Source of the DNA: Chloroflexota bacterium | GTDB taxonomy: Bacteria; Chloroflexota; Dormibacteria; Dormibacterales; Dormibacteraceae | Direction of reading: 5' to 3' | Assembly: GCA_005889135.1 (NCBI GenBank) | Contig: VBEK01000120.1 | Location: 1-63,083 of the forward strand | DNA: 63,083 nt | Shown: positions 15,409-23,458 of the stretch, one piece after another | How the letters are laid out: every line of letters starts with the position of its first letter | How positions within the stretch are numbered: position 1 is the first letter of the stretch | Made by a program: the position numbers and the translations under genes | Notes under the pieces: model-generated | The model's database searches: none | Seen by the model: only the letters and a program-made list of their open reading frames with translations | What the model was told of the DNA's origin: nothing

Positions 15409-16320
15409 ATGCGTGGCCTGCTGCTCTGGTGCGCTCAGAACCCCTGGCTGGCGACGCACGTGCCGCGCTGGCGGTTCGCCCGCCGCGCCGTGAGGAGGTT
15501 TCTTCCCGGCGAAGGCTTTGAGGCGGCCCTGAAGGCGGCGACCGAGTTCCGGGCCAGGGGAGTCGCATCGCTGTTCACGCTCCTCGGCGAGAACGTCACG
15601 GACCTGGCGGACGCGAACAAGGTCGTCGAGCACTACGAGGAGGTCCTCGCCGCCTCGGCCGGCGTGCAGGCGGAGGTCTCTGTCAAGCCGACGCAGCTCG
15701 GCCTCGACATCGACCCCGACGCGGCCTACGACAACCTCCAGCGCCTCACCCGGGCCGCAGCCAACGCCAGGACCTTCCTCTGGATCGACATGGAGGGCAG
15801 CGCCTACACCGAGCGCACCCTCGACCTCTACAAGACGCTCCGGGCGGAGCACGCCAACGTCGGCCTGGCCTTGCAGGCGTACCTGCACCGGACGGTGACG
15901 GATGTCGCCAGCCTGATGCCCGTGAAGCCCGCGATCCGCCTGGTGAAGGGCGCCTACGCGGAGTCGCCGGAGATCGCTTTCACGGCCAAGCGCGAGGTCG
16001 ACGAGAACTACCTGGCCCTGTGCTCGCTCATGCTGCCCGAGGTCAAGCGCCGCAACCTCCGTCTCGTGCTCGCGACCCACGACACAGTGCTGATCGCCAA
16101 GGCGTGGAGGTTCGGGCAGGCGCTCGGCATGGAGCGCCAGCAGTTCGAGGTCGCGATGCTGTACGGGATCCGCACCGACGAGCAGCTTCGCCTGGCGCGC
16201 GAGGGGTTTGCGGTGCGCGACCTGATCTCGTGGGGGGACGCCTGGTACGCGTGGTACCTGCGCCGCCTGGCGGAGCGCCCGGCCAACATGTGGTTCGTGG
16301 CGAGACAGCTGCTTCCGTAG
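15409..16320 (+). CDS. Proline dehydrogenase
   Basis: 303 residues, the size of a monofunctional PRODH. FAD/substrate motifs of the PutA TIM barrel are visible: SVKPTQLGLDID, FLWIDMEGSAYTERTLDLY, GLALQAYLHRT, IRLVKGAYAESPEIAF, LVLATHD and FEVAMLYGIR. It oxidises L-proline to pyrroline-5-carboxylate and passes electrons to the membrane quinone pool. No P5C dehydrogenase lies nearby in this window, so the second step must be encoded elsewhere. ATG at 15409. Confidence 0.95.
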   Translation: MRGLLLWCAQNPWLATHVPRWRFARRAVRRFLPGEGFEAALKAATEFRARGVASLFTLLGENVTDLADANKVVEHYEEVLAASAGVQAEVSVKPTQLGLDIDPDAAYDNLQRLTRAAANARTFLWIDMEGSAYTERTLDLYKTLRAEHANVGLALQAYLHRTVTDVASLMPVKPAIRLVKGAYAESPEIAFTAKREVDENYLALCSLMLPEVKRRNLRLVLATHDTVLIAKAWRFGQALGMERQQFEVAMLYGIRTDEQLRLAREGFAVRDLISWGDAWYAWYLRRLAERPANMWFVARQLLP

Positions 16321-16456
16321 CGCCCTCATGTTTTTCGGTCGCCCAGTCGTGTGGCTTTGCGGCCTAGACTGGCGGCGGCCGCTCAGGAGGCCTTGGGAAG
16401 GGGCCGGAGCAGTGTTTCGGTTGTCTACCGCTGGCGCTTTTTCGTAGGGGTTGGAT

Positions 16457-17395
16457 ATGAGCTTCAGCATCGAGCGCTACAAAGAAGAGTCGAAGAAGGT
16501 CGACGTCACGGGCGTGGCGTGGGACCAGGTAACCGCGCACCCGCTGTCCAAGGGCGACCTCTTCTGCCTGCACTACATGATGGACATCGAGAACCACGTC
16601 CCTCTCTACCTCTCGCACCTGCTCGTCACGCGCGCGTGCATGGACCCCATCCTCACCGCCTTCCTCGCGTGCTGGAACTACGAGGAGCTCTGGCACGGTG
16701 AGAACCTCGGTCGCCTGCTGAACCTCTACGGCATCGAGTTCGACGCCCAGGAGCGGATCGCCAACGTACGCGCGAATCTCGGTTTCCAGAACAGCGTCAG
16801 CATCCTCTCCACGATGACCGGGTCATGGCTGCTGAAGGATTTCTCCTCCGTCTACCTGACCATCGGCGCGATCAACGAGCTGTCGACGCTGACGGGCTAC
16901 GGCGCCCTCATCCGCAAGTCGGGCCACCCGGTGCTCAAGGACCTGCTGGGCCGGATCATCAAGGACGAGCGCAGGCACTTCGCCTTCTACTTCAACTCCG
17001 CCAAGGAGTGGCTGAGCGGCAACGAGCGGGCGCAGAAGGTCGACCGCTGGATGCTGAACCGCGTCTGGGTCCCCGTCGGGCAGGGTGTGAAGAAGCAGGA
17101 GGAGGTCGACGCGCTGGCCCTGTACCTGTTCGACGACGAGCAGGGCGAGGAGGAGCTGCTGGAGCTCGACGCGAAGATCGGCAAGCTCCCAGGCCTGGCC
17201 GGGATCAAGCTCATGTCGAAGGCGCTCTACGCCGCGCGCGAGCGCGTGAAGCGCAACCCCAGGTGGGCCTGGCGGTTGATCGACAACGAAGAGTGGGCGA
17301 TCACGCCGCCGAAGAAGTCGCCGGTCGGAGAGCTGACCACCCGCCGGGCTCCGGTGACCGACGCCGAACCGGTGGAGGCGGGTACTTCCTCCTGA
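16457..17395 (+). CDS. Diiron ferritin-like/acyl-ACP-desaturase-like protein
   Basis: 312 residues, all helical. Two carboxylate-His iron motifs are visible: Glu76/Glu77 and His80 in NYEELWHGENLG, and Glu171/His174 in KDERRHFAFY; Glu45 and Glu141 (INELSTLTGY) complete a plausible diiron site. The EExxH/DExRH pattern is that of fatty-acid desaturase type 2 and related ferritin-like oxygenases. The substrate is unknown. ATG at 16457 chosen because GTAGGGG lies 6 nt upstream; a TTG at 16451 is also in frame. A strong bidirectional terminator follows. The 136 bp before it hold no gene I can support. Confidence 0.8.
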   Translation: MSFSIERYKEESKKVDVTGVAWDQVTAHPLSKGDLFCLHYMMDIENHVPLYLSHLLVTRACMDPILTAFLACWNYEELWHGENLGRLLNLYGIEFDAQERIANVRANLGFQNSVSILSTMTGSWLLKDFSSVYLTIGAINELSTLTGYGALIRKSGHPVLKDLLGRIIKDERRHFAFYFNSAKEWLSGNERAQKVDRWMLNRVWVPVGQGVKKQEEVDALALYLFDDEQGEEELLELDAKIGKLPGLAGIKLMSKALYAARERVKRNPRWAWRLIDNEEWAITPPKKSPVGELTTRRAPVTDAEPVEAGTSS

Positions 17396-17414
17396 CGGCC
17401 TGAGAAACACAAAA

Positions 17415-17441
17415 GCCGGCGGCGCATTTCACGCCGCCGGC
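17415..17441. terminator. Bidirectional intrinsic terminator
   Basis: GCCGGCGGCG-CATTTCA-CGCCGCCGGC is a perfect 10-bp GC stem with a 7-nt loop. Read on the minus strand it is followed by TTTTGTGTTT, an excellent U-tract for the zinc-finger gene ending at 17462. Read on the plus strand it ends the diiron gene with a weaker tail (CCTTGACCCTT). Confidence 0.85.
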
Positions 17442-17461
17442 CCTTGACCCTTGTGGCCTAC

Positions 17462-17626
17462 CTAGTTCTTACCCGGAATGATCGTGGCTCCTTTCTCTTG
17501 CTGCTCGAGCATGTCGGGCGCCTCGAGCTCCTCGTCCCCTTCCTCGCCCAGAGGGTGCTCACGCTCCATGTGAGCCTTCAGCTCTTCTGAGTTCGCAAGC
17601 TCAGCGTCGCAAACCTCACATCGCAT
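17462..17626 (-). CDS. C2H2-type zinc-finger mini-protein
   Basis: 54 residues: MRCEVCDAELANSEELKAHM, with Cys3, Cys6, His19 and His24 in a C-x2-C-x12-H-x4-H finger, then a very acidic tail. The ATG at 17626 is fixed by a strong ribosome site on the coding strand (GGAGGTG, 9 nt upstream); the in-frame GTG at 17680 is less likely. Classical fingers of this kind are rare in bacteria. One finger plus an acidic tail suggests a protein-binding or small regulatory role rather than sequence-specific DNA binding. It has its own terminator and a 17-bp palindrome in its leader. Confidence 0.75.
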   Translation of the reverse strand: MRCEVCDAELANSEELKAHMEREHPLGEEGDEELEAPDMLEQQEKGATIIPGKN

Positions 17627-17658
17627 GGGGGTTTCACCTCCCAAAAGTCGGGTTCGCA

Positions 17659-17675
17659 CCGCGAGAATCTCGCGG
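17659..17675. promoter_or_regulatory. 17-bp palindrome in a divergent intergenic region
   Basis: CCGCGAGA-A-TCTCGCGG is a perfect inverted repeat with 8-bp arms. It lies 33 bp before the zinc-finger ATG (17626, minus) and 76 bp before the ATG at 17752 (plus), so it could control either or both genes as an operator. Confidence 0.5.
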
Positions 17676-17751
17676 CTCACCTAGAAAACGCCGTCTGCTT
17701 CGCCGCTACTGGCTTCAAGTTCGTTCTCACCTTGGGAGGGACTGGCTCGTG

Positions 17752-18195
17752 ATGAAAGAGGAGAATGCGATGAGCACCATGGCCGGCGACGAGATCAACG
17801 ATCGGGTCAATGCGGGCCGACAGACGATCGAGATGGCGCCCGAGGACGGCGCCGAGCTCGAGCCGCGGCGCGTGCCACCAACGGTGGTCGTGGCGGGGAT
17901 CGGGGCCGCTCTGCTGGGCGTAGGGCTGCTCGCCTACCTGCTGTACCGCAACCGGCGCCGGCGTACGACGCTGGAGCAGTTGCGCGCGGCGCTCCCGGAG
18001 CGCATGAGCGAGCTGCGGCACCAGGGCGTCGAGAGGATGGGCGACCTGCGAGAGCTCGGTCGAGAACGAGTGGGCGACCTGCGAGAGCTCGGTCGAGGAC
18101 GAATGGGCGACCTGCGGGAGCTCGGTCGAGGACGAATGGGCGAGCTGCGCGACCTGGGTGACGAGCTGCGCGCCCGGCTGAAGAAGGCGCTCTAA
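17752..18195 (+). CDS. Single-TM protein with 11-residue repeats
   Basis: 147 residues: a polar N-terminus, one TM helix (TVVVAGIGAALLGVGLLAYLLY) with a basic flank (RNRRRRTT), then a charged helical tail. The tail contains four tandem 11-residue units at 18028-18159 of the form R-G-R-M-G-D-L-R-E-L-G, a 33-bp DNA repeat. Hendecad repeats favour a right-handed coiled coil or a surface-lying amphipathic helix. The overall plan resembles the DUF3618-like protein at 12977. GTG 17749 or ATG 17770 (after GAGGAG) are alternative starts. No known function. Confidence 0.72.
   Translation: MKEENAMSTMAGDEINDRVNAGRQTIEMAPEDGAELEPRRVPPTVVVAGIGAALLGVGLLAYLLYRNRRRRTTLEQLRAALPERMSELRHQGVERMGDLRELGRERVGDLRELGRGRMGDLRELGRGRMGELRDLGDELRARLKKAL
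18028..18159 (+). repeat. Four 33-bp in-frame tandem repeats
   Basis: Units at 18028-18060, 18061-18093, 18094-18126 and 18127-18159 each encode 11 residues ending in GDLRELG (last unit GELRDLG). Units 2-3 are nearly identical at DNA level, suggesting recent slippage or unequal recombination. Confidence 0.85.
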
Positions 18196-19139
18196 GCCGC
18201 GCGCGGAGAGGGATCGAGGCGCAGGGTGCGCCGCGCCTTCTCCGGCATCACGCCACGCCCGTTCGCCGCCGAGCCCAGATAGCGCCGCGCCGCGCGGTAG
18301 CCCCAGTCGATGAGCTCGTTCGTGTGGCTGAAGTCCGCGGGCGAGACGTCCGCGAGGTCGAGAGCCGGTAGGACGTGGATGTCGGCCACGTCCCGGTTGG
18401 CCGCGACCTCGGCGTCGAGCTTCTGCTCGACGATCCGGGCTAGCGCGTGCAGCGCCATGCCGAGCGCGTTGGTCGGCTCGCGGTTGAGCCACGGGTAGCC
18501 GACGGGGAGGACGTAGATCTTGGTCGCGCCCAGCTCGATCGCGACCGTGATCGGCGTGTGGTTGGCGACGCCGCCGTCTACATACTCACGGCGTCCGATC
18601 GTCACCGGGGGAAAGACGCCAGGGATCGCGCAGCTGGCGAGCAGGGCCGGCACAGCCGGTCCCGAGGCCAGGGTCGCGGCCCGGCCGCTCTTCAGCTCGG
18701 TGGCCACCACGTGCAGCGGCACCGTCGCCTCCTCCAGGCGCTTGAACGGGATGTGGCGTTCGAGGACTGCGCGCAGGCTGTCGTTGCCGATGAAGTGGTT
18801 GCTGCGGCCGATCAAGCCTCTCGCGCCCGTGATCGGGCTCAGCGGGAACACGTCGTGCCGGCGCAGGCCCATCCAGATCTCGCCGAGCTCGACGGCCCCG
18901 TCGGGATCCGGGCGGCCTGCGACCCAGGCCGCGTTCACCGCGCCGACGGACGTGCCGATCAGGAGGTCTGGGCACGCGCCCATCTCGAAGAGCGCTCGAA
19001 GCATCCCAACCTGGACGGCGCCGAGGCTGCCGCCGCCGGAGAGGACGAACGCGCATCTGCCCCTCGCGCCACTGGTGGCGGGGGAGTCGCTCATCGCGAG
19101 CGCCGGGTGAGCCTCATCCTCAGGCCGCCTTCTCGACAT
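18192..19139 (-). CDS. Patatin-like phospholipase
   Basis: 315 residues. Oxyanion loop GGGSLG (35-40), nucleophile Ser64 in GTSVG, and catalytic Asp188 in YVDGGV give the Ser-Asp dyad of patatin/RssA-like lipid acyl hydrolases. No signal peptide, so cytoplasmic or peripheral on the membrane. An internal ATG at 19094 (MSDSPATSG) would remove 15 weakly conserved residues and is a reasonable alternative. The 3' end overlaps the convergent hendecad-repeat gene by 4 bp. The start at 19139 overlaps the small upstream gene by 20 bp. Confidence 0.9.
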   Translation of the reverse strand: MSRRRPEDEAHPALAMSDSPATSGARGRCAFVLSGGGSLGAVQVGMLRALFEMGACPDLLIGTSVGAVNAAWVAGRPDPDGAVELGEIWMGLRRHDVFPLSPITGARGLIGRSNHFIGNDSLRAVLERHIPFKRLEEATVPLHVVATELKSGRAATLASGPAVPALLASCAIPGVFPPVTIGRREYVDGGVANHTPITVAIELGATKIYVLPVGYPWLNREPTNALGMALHALARIVEQKLDAEVAANRDVADIHVLPALDLADVSPADFSHTNELIDWGYRAARRYLGSAANGRGVMPEKARRTLRLDPSPRAA

Positions 19140-19311
19140 CGCGGTCGTCTGTGTCCTTGGCGCGCTGCTCGCGCAGGTTCTCGCGCTTGACCGCGGCGTC
19201 GAGGCGGTCCCACAACCGCCAGTCGGCCTCCGACCGCCACACCTGGTCGAGCATCGACTCGAGCTGCGTGTGCAGGTCGGGCGCGTCGGACTTGGATCTG
19301 AACCTCACCAC
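19120..19311 (-). CDS. Small charged hypothetical protein
   Basis: 63 residues beginning VVRFRSKSDAPDLHTQLESM and ending in a highly charged helix (AVKRENLREQRAKDTDDRDVEKAA), with three Trp in the middle (QVWRSEADWRLWDRL). On the coding strand a GTG-GTG start follows TAGGAGAAGAGT, a good ribosome site. Directly upstream of the patatin gene, with a short overlap. I do not recognise the family; soluble and helical is all the sequence shows. Confidence 0.55.
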   Translation of the reverse strand: MVRFRSKSDAPDLHTQLESMLDQVWRSEADWRLWDRLDAAVKRENLREQRAKDTDDRDVEKAA

Positions 19312-19403
19312 TCTTCTCCTACCGAGAAAACGCGCACGCAGCCACCTGGCTACTACCACTATTGGACGGTTCTTGGATTCCACGGATGGATGGCCTTGGC
19401 CCT

Positions 19404-20411
19404 CTAGCCGATCCAGACCGGCGCCGACGCCGAGTCGAGCGCCAGGTCGGAGGTGATCTGACGCAGCGAGGCCGGGCCTGACGAGCCCACAGTCCACAGC
19501 TGGAAGTGGCCGCCCGGGCTTGCCGGGGCGAGAAATGCGATCGTCTTGCCGTCCGGCGAGAAGGCTGGAGACGCGACCATGCGGCCGGTCACGAGGGTGG
19601 CGGGTGAGCCGAGGGTCAGGTTGACGCCGTCGAAGCTCGCGACGTCGAGCTCCCCCGCCGTGCTGGAGCCCCTGGTGCAGACCATCGCGATCAGCTTCTC
19701 GTCTGGGGACACCGCCGGCTGCCCGCAGCCCGCTTCGGGCGTGGTGAGCGCGACGCCGGGAGTGCCCGGCCGGCGCTGGATCCAGACCTGGGAGTGGACC
19801 TGGTAGGAGTCGTCGATCGAGTACTTGGTGTAGATCAGGCTGCCGTCGCGGAGCGGCACCGGCTGCACGTCGCCGCCGGTGAACTCGTTGGGCGATGTCC
19901 AGATGTGGGCCCGACCTCCCGTGGTCATCTGGCTGGCGAAGATGGCGAGGTCGACGCGAAAGCTGTTGAAAGAGTCCTTGGGATCCAGGTCGTAGAACAG
20001 CGACTGGCCGTCCGGGCTGAAGCGCGGGTAGAACGTCCAGTGGTTGTCCTCGACGGCGCGCGTCGACGAGTTGTGGGACAGCTGGCTGACAACCTTGCCG
20101 TTGCCGTCGAGCAGGTAGAGGTCGGAGAAGTTCGGCTGCCGGCTGACCGCGACCAGCCGCCCGTCGGGCGCTGCGCTGGGCTGCATCCACCCGCTCTCGT
20201 CGGTGATCTGCTTGAAGGCCCCATGCTGGAAGCGGTAGATCGCGCCGGCCTGGACGACATACATCGTTCCAGGCAGCGCCGGCGCGGAGACCTCGGTCGG
20301 CCGGTGCACCGTGTGATGGCCCGCGCGCAGCATTGCCGCCGTCGCGTAGACACCGGCGCCGAAGGCGAGCATCGCGGCCACGAGACCGGCGGCGATCACC
20401 CAGCGCTTCAT
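19404..20411 (-). CDS. TolB/WD40-like beta-propeller protein, membrane-anchored
   Basis: 335 residues. A TM/signal-anchor helix (VIAAGLVAAMLAFGAGVYA) is followed by a run of propeller blades carrying TolB-type motifs: SAAPDGRLVAVS, PRFSPDGQSLFYDLD, PAVSPDEKLIAMVC and PAFSPDGKTIAFL. It should sit outside the membrane as a scaffold. Its ATG overlaps the stop of the LCP gene (ATGA), so it is translated with a cell-wall glycopolymer ligase, which suggests an envelope role. Confidence 0.85.
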   Translation of the reverse strand: MKRWVIAAGLVAAMLAFGAGVYATAAMLRAGHHTVHRPTEVSAPALPGTMYVVQAGAIYRFQHGAFKQITDESGWMQPSAAPDGRLVAVSRQPNFSDLYLLDGNGKVVSQLSHNSSTRAVEDNHWTFYPRFSPDGQSLFYDLDPKDSFNSFRVDLAIFASQMTTGGRAHIWTSPNEFTGGDVQPVPLRDGSLIYTKYSIDDSYQVHSQVWIQRRPGTPGVALTTPEAGCGQPAVSPDEKLIAMVCTRGSSTAGELDVASFDGVNLTLGSPATLVTGRMVASPAFSPDGKTIAFLAPASPGGHFQLWTVGSSGPASLRQITSDLALDSASAPVWIG

Positions 20412-21337
20412 GGGAAGGTCTGATGCACCATCGGGAGGATTCGGTCCCAGTCGGGTAAGACCACGCTCTGGTCGCCTGCGAATCCTTCAGAGGTGAACGG
20501 CGGGACGAGGACGACGTGGTGCACGTTGGGACCGCTGAAGTCGTTGGCGATGGAGAGCATCGCGCGCATCCTGTCGAGGCCCATGCTCGTCTTGATCTCT
20601 CCGTTGAACGCGCTCGCCAGCGAGGGCAGGTCGGCGACGTTGACGTGCGAAGCCTGGGCCTTGATCGCGAGCAGCAGTTGCTGCTGTCTCTCGGAGCGCG
20701 CAAAGTCGCCACGCACGTCGCCGTGGCGTGACCGCACGTACTGCAGGGCGTGGACACCGTCCATGTGCGTTGCACCCGGAAGCACCGCGACGCGGTAATA
20801 GCCATATGGATCCTCTCCGGCGTTCAGGTCGGCGGGGTAGTAGTCGTCCATGACAGGATTTGTGACTTGAAGGTTCACTCCGCCGAGCTTGTCGATGAGC
20901 CTGACGAGGCCGTTGAGGCCGATCCAGACGTAGTCGTCGATATGAACCTTGAAGGTGCTTTGAACGGCGTCGATCGCACCCTGCTCGCCTCCGTAGCGGT
21001 AGGCCCAGCTGATCTTGCCCATGCCATGGGCGGGAAGCTGCACCCACAGGTCGCGGGGGATCGAGAGCATCGTCGACTGCTTGGTCGTCGGATCGACGCG
21101 GACCAGGATCATCGACTGGGTGTTGAGCTGGCCGGGCTCGAACTTGGAGTCGTCGTCGGAGCCCAGGAGCAGGACGGTGAAGGGCTGGCTCGGAGCCTGA
21201 ACCGGGTTCAGGTTCGGCAGCGCGCCCGGACCCGCCGTCGCGGTGGCGGCGGTCTGGAAGAGCGGCAGGAAGTAAGCGCTGAGGCCGATGAGACCCGACA
21301 GCACGAATCCGAGGACGACCATCCAGATACGAGGCAT
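20408..21337 (-). CDS. LytR-CpsA-Psr (LCP) family glycopolymer transferase
   Basis: About 309 residues: a short N-terminus, a TM helix (WMVVLGFVLSGLIGLSAYFL), then the LCP domain with FTVLLLGSDD, MILVRVDPTTKQSTMLSIPR, GGVNLQVTNPV, MDGVHALQYVRSRHGDVRGD and RSERQQQLL, including the conserved Arg/Asp residues that bind polyprenyl pyrophosphate. LCP proteins attach teichoic acid-like or arabinogalactan-like polymers to the wall, so a polymer-decorated cell wall is implied. ATG at 21337 chosen with GGAGGT 12 nt upstream; a TTG at 21382 is an alternative. Operon with the beta-propeller gene. Confidence 0.93.
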   Translation of the reverse strand: MPRIWMVVLGFVLSGLIGLSAYFLPLFQTAATATAGPGALPNLNPVQAPSQPFTVLLLGSDDDSKFEPGQLNTQSMILVRVDPTTKQSTMLSIPRDLWVQLPAHGMGKISWAYRYGGEQGAIDAVQSTFKVHIDDYVWIGLNGLVRLIDKLGGVNLQVTNPVMDDYYPADLNAGEDPYGYYRVAVLPGATHMDGVHALQYVRSRHGDVRGDFARSERQQQLLLAIKAQASHVNVADLPSLASAFNGEIKTSMGLDRMRAMLSIANDFSGPNVHHVVLVPPFTSEGFAGDQSVVLPDWDRILPMVHQTFP

Positions 21338-21420
21338 GTAGGCGTCGGGACCTCCAGTCGAGCAACGCTTGAACGCAGCCAAAAACCCGTGCCCGACGAG
21401 GCCGCCGCGTTTCTCTCCAA

Positions 21421-22482
21421 GTGAGGGCGCTCGTTCCGCTCGCCGTGCTTGTGGCGGCAGCGCTCGGACTGGGAAGCGAATCGTGGCCCACCGCGGCGCC
21501 CGCGCCCCCGCTCGCGGGATTCAGCTTCAGCCCGATCACGTCCGAGTGGAACGGGCGCGACCCGATGCAGGACCTATCCGTGCTGCTCGAGACCACCAAC
21601 CCGGACCTGGTCCGCCTCCCGATCTACTGGGACGAGGTGCAGCCGACGCCGACGAGCCTCGACTTCACCTCCGTGGACTCGCTGCTCGGGGTCGTCTCCC
21701 GACACAACGCGACGGCCGAACGGCAGACGCGCGTGGTGCTCACCGTCGGCGCGCGCAACTTCCTCTACCCCGAGCTGCACCAACCCGAGTGGGCCGGACA
21801 ACGGAGCCAACCGTCGATCGGCGTCGCGCAGGCCGGGCACGCGTATCGCCACTACTTCGCTCAGAGCGTGAAGCGCTATCGATCGTCGCCGCTCCTCTAC
21901 GCGTGGCAGGTGGAGAACGAGCCACTGGACTCCGTCACCAACGACGTCACAGGCGACAACCGGATCAGCCCGGAGCAGCTCGCGTGGGAGATGGCGGAGG
22001 TGCACCGGCTCGACCCCAAGCACCAGGCGGTCACCACGACCTACAACGGGATCAACACGTCGGTCGACCTGCTCGAGCTTTGGGCCCCGCAGTTCGTCAA
22101 GCACATGGGCACCGTCGGCAGCCCCGAGGCTGCGCTGCAGATGGGCGATGCGCTGGGCCTCGACGTGTACGTCGACGGCCCAAGCGTCCCGCTGCGCGAT
22201 GTGACCACCGTCGACCTGCGGTCGAAGTGGAAGCAGCAGACCGTGGCGTTCTGGGCCGACCGCGCCCACACGGCGGGCAAAGGCCTCTGGCTCACGGAGG
22301 TGCAGGCGCAGCCGTGGGACGCGGCAACCAGGTTCGCGCCCCAAGACCTGATCGAGGGCGCCGTCAACTACCGGCAGGAGCCGGTGCAGGTCGTGTTGCT
22401 GTGGGGGGTGCAGACGTGGCTGGGCGACCCGGAGTGGATGGACGCCGGCACGCGTGCTCTGGACATCCTCCAGGCGGAGTAG
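21421..22482 (+). CDS. Secreted clan GH-A glycoside hydrolase-like protein
   Basis: 353 residues with a signal peptide (ALVPLAVLVAAALGLGSES). A TIM-barrel clan-A pattern is visible: DLVRLPIYWDEVQP, AWQVENEPLD with the acid/base Glu167 in the NEP motif, and LWLTEVQAQPW with the candidate nucleophile Glu293. I cannot place it in a single GH family; GH5/GH39/GH42-like distant members fit. It is transcribed away from the LCP operon, with 83 bp between the starts, and may remodel the same surface polymer. GTG at 21421. Confidence 0.78.
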   Translation: MRALVPLAVLVAAALGLGSESWPTAAPAPPLAGFSFSPITSEWNGRDPMQDLSVLLETTNPDLVRLPIYWDEVQPTPTSLDFTSVDSLLGVVSRHNATAERQTRVVLTVGARNFLYPELHQPEWAGQRSQPSIGVAQAGHAYRHYFAQSVKRYRSSPLLYAWQVENEPLDSVTNDVTGDNRISPEQLAWEMAEVHRLDPKHQAVTTTYNGINTSVDLLELWAPQFVKHMGTVGSPEAALQMGDALGLDVYVDGPSVPLRDVTTVDLRSKWKQQTVAFWADRAHTAGKGLWLTEVQAQPWDAATRFAPQDLIEGAVNYRQEPVQVVLLWGVQTWLGDPEWMDAGTRALDILQAE

Positions 22483-22484
22483 AC

Positions 22485-22958
22485 CTAGGCGGCGAGGATC
22501 TGGTGCGGGTTGGCGGCGTTGATGGAGTGCGCGCCGGCCGAGGTCACAAGGCGCACGGTCACGACGTAGCTGCCGGAGCTCGAGGCGTGCGGCCCCCACC
22601 GACCGCTCGTGCACGCGCTCGGGATGGTCACCGTCAGGGTGGACGTCGAGTTCGCCGCGATGGCCGTCGGCGCTACCTTCGCGCCCGCGTCGTACCGGTC
22701 CCCGACCCGCTCGAGCCAGGAGCCGCGGACCGACGTCAGCTTCATCTCGGCCGTGGCGGCAACGATCGCCACTGCCCTCGCGGTGCCGTTGTGGGCGACG
22801 ACGGTCGCGTGCAGGTCGTAACCGGCGTCTCTCGCGCCGCCGGGGCACCAGTACACGTCGTCGACGGTCGCGCTCTTCAGGGAGAAGGTCGGGTCCGCGG
22901 AGCTGCAGGCGAGGGCGGAACCGGCAAGCACGGCGACAGCGATCGCGCGAAACGACAC
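22485..22958 (-). CDS. Secreted, probably lipid-anchored protein
   Basis: 157 residues: signal peptide MSFRAIAVAVLAGSALAC with a Cys at 18 that could be lipidated (lipobox ALAC, not ideal), then a beta-rich domain with VYWCPGGARDAGYDLHATVV and STSTLTVTIPSACTSG. The pattern of alternating Val/Thr strands suggests an Ig-like or CARDB-like fold. No named family. Convergent with the glycosidase, 2 bp apart. Confidence 0.65.
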   Translation of the reverse strand: MSFRAIAVAVLAGSALACSSADPTFSLKSATVDDVYWCPGGARDAGYDLHATVVAHNGTARAVAIVAATAEMKLTSVRGSWLERVGDRYDAGAKVAPTAIAANSTSTLTVTIPSACTSGRWGPHASSSGSYVVTVRLVTSAGAHSINAANPHQILAA

Positions 22959-22987
22959 GACCGGGCATTATGCGGTGCCTTCCTTAT

Positions 22988-22993
22988 TAATCT
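22988..22993 (+). promoter_or_regulatory. -10 box TAATCT for a leaderless gene
   Basis: TAATCT is followed by 6 nt and then GTG at 23000. The identical hexamer recurs before the genes at 28560 and 29233. Such spacing puts the transcription start on the start codon. Confidence 0.55.
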
Positions 22994-22999
22994 GTGCGC

Positions 23000-23458
23000 G
23001 TGGGTCATCTGGAGTCGCAGCGGTCGCTGCCGGCGATGGGTCCCGACAAGAGCGGGTTCAGCCCCCTGGCCAAGAAGCTGCGCCTCACCGAGGGTGTCAG
23101 CGTCCTCGTCCTGAACGCGCCGCAGGGCTACGCGGCCTTGCTCCGACCCGGGCCCGCCGACCTGCAGAGCGAGCAGCAGGCTGGCCGCGCCTATGACGTC
23201 GTGCTGCTGTTCGTGAAGAGCGTCGAGGAGCTGCGCGAGCGCGGGGGCGCGGCGATCCGCGCCGGCAGGCAGGGCGGGCTGCTCTGGATCGCCTACCCGA
23301 AAGGCGGCCAGGCGGTCGGCGCCACCGACCTTCCGGCCACGCCCTGGTGGGTCCAGCGCGACGTCCTCGGCGAGGTCACCGGGGAGAAGGGCTACAAGCC
23401 CGTGGCGTTCGTCGCCGTCGACGAAACCTGGACGGCGCTCCGCTTCAAAAAGGTCTAG
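23000..23458 (+). CDS. DUF3052 family protein
   Basis: 152 residues with the DUF3052 pattern: SPLAKKLRLTEGVSVLVLNA, then QGYAALL, YDVVLLFVKSVEELRER, GGLLWIAYPK, and a C-terminal GYKPVAFVAVDETWTALRF. The fold resembles a methyltransferase-like alpha/beta domain with no demonstrated activity. GTG at 23000 fits leaderless initiation after TAATCT; GTG at 22994 and ATG at 23036 (closest to family starts) are in frame. Its TAG stop is directly followed, in the same frame, by the phosphoesterase reading frame. Confidence 0.85.
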   Translation: MGHLESQRSLPAMGPDKSGFSPLAKKLRLTEGVSVLVLNAPQGYAALLRPGPADLQSEQQAGRAYDVVLLFVKSVEELRERGGAAIRAGRQGGLLWIAYPKGGQAVGATDLPATPWWVQRDVLGEVTGEKGYKPVAFVAVDETWTALRFKKV

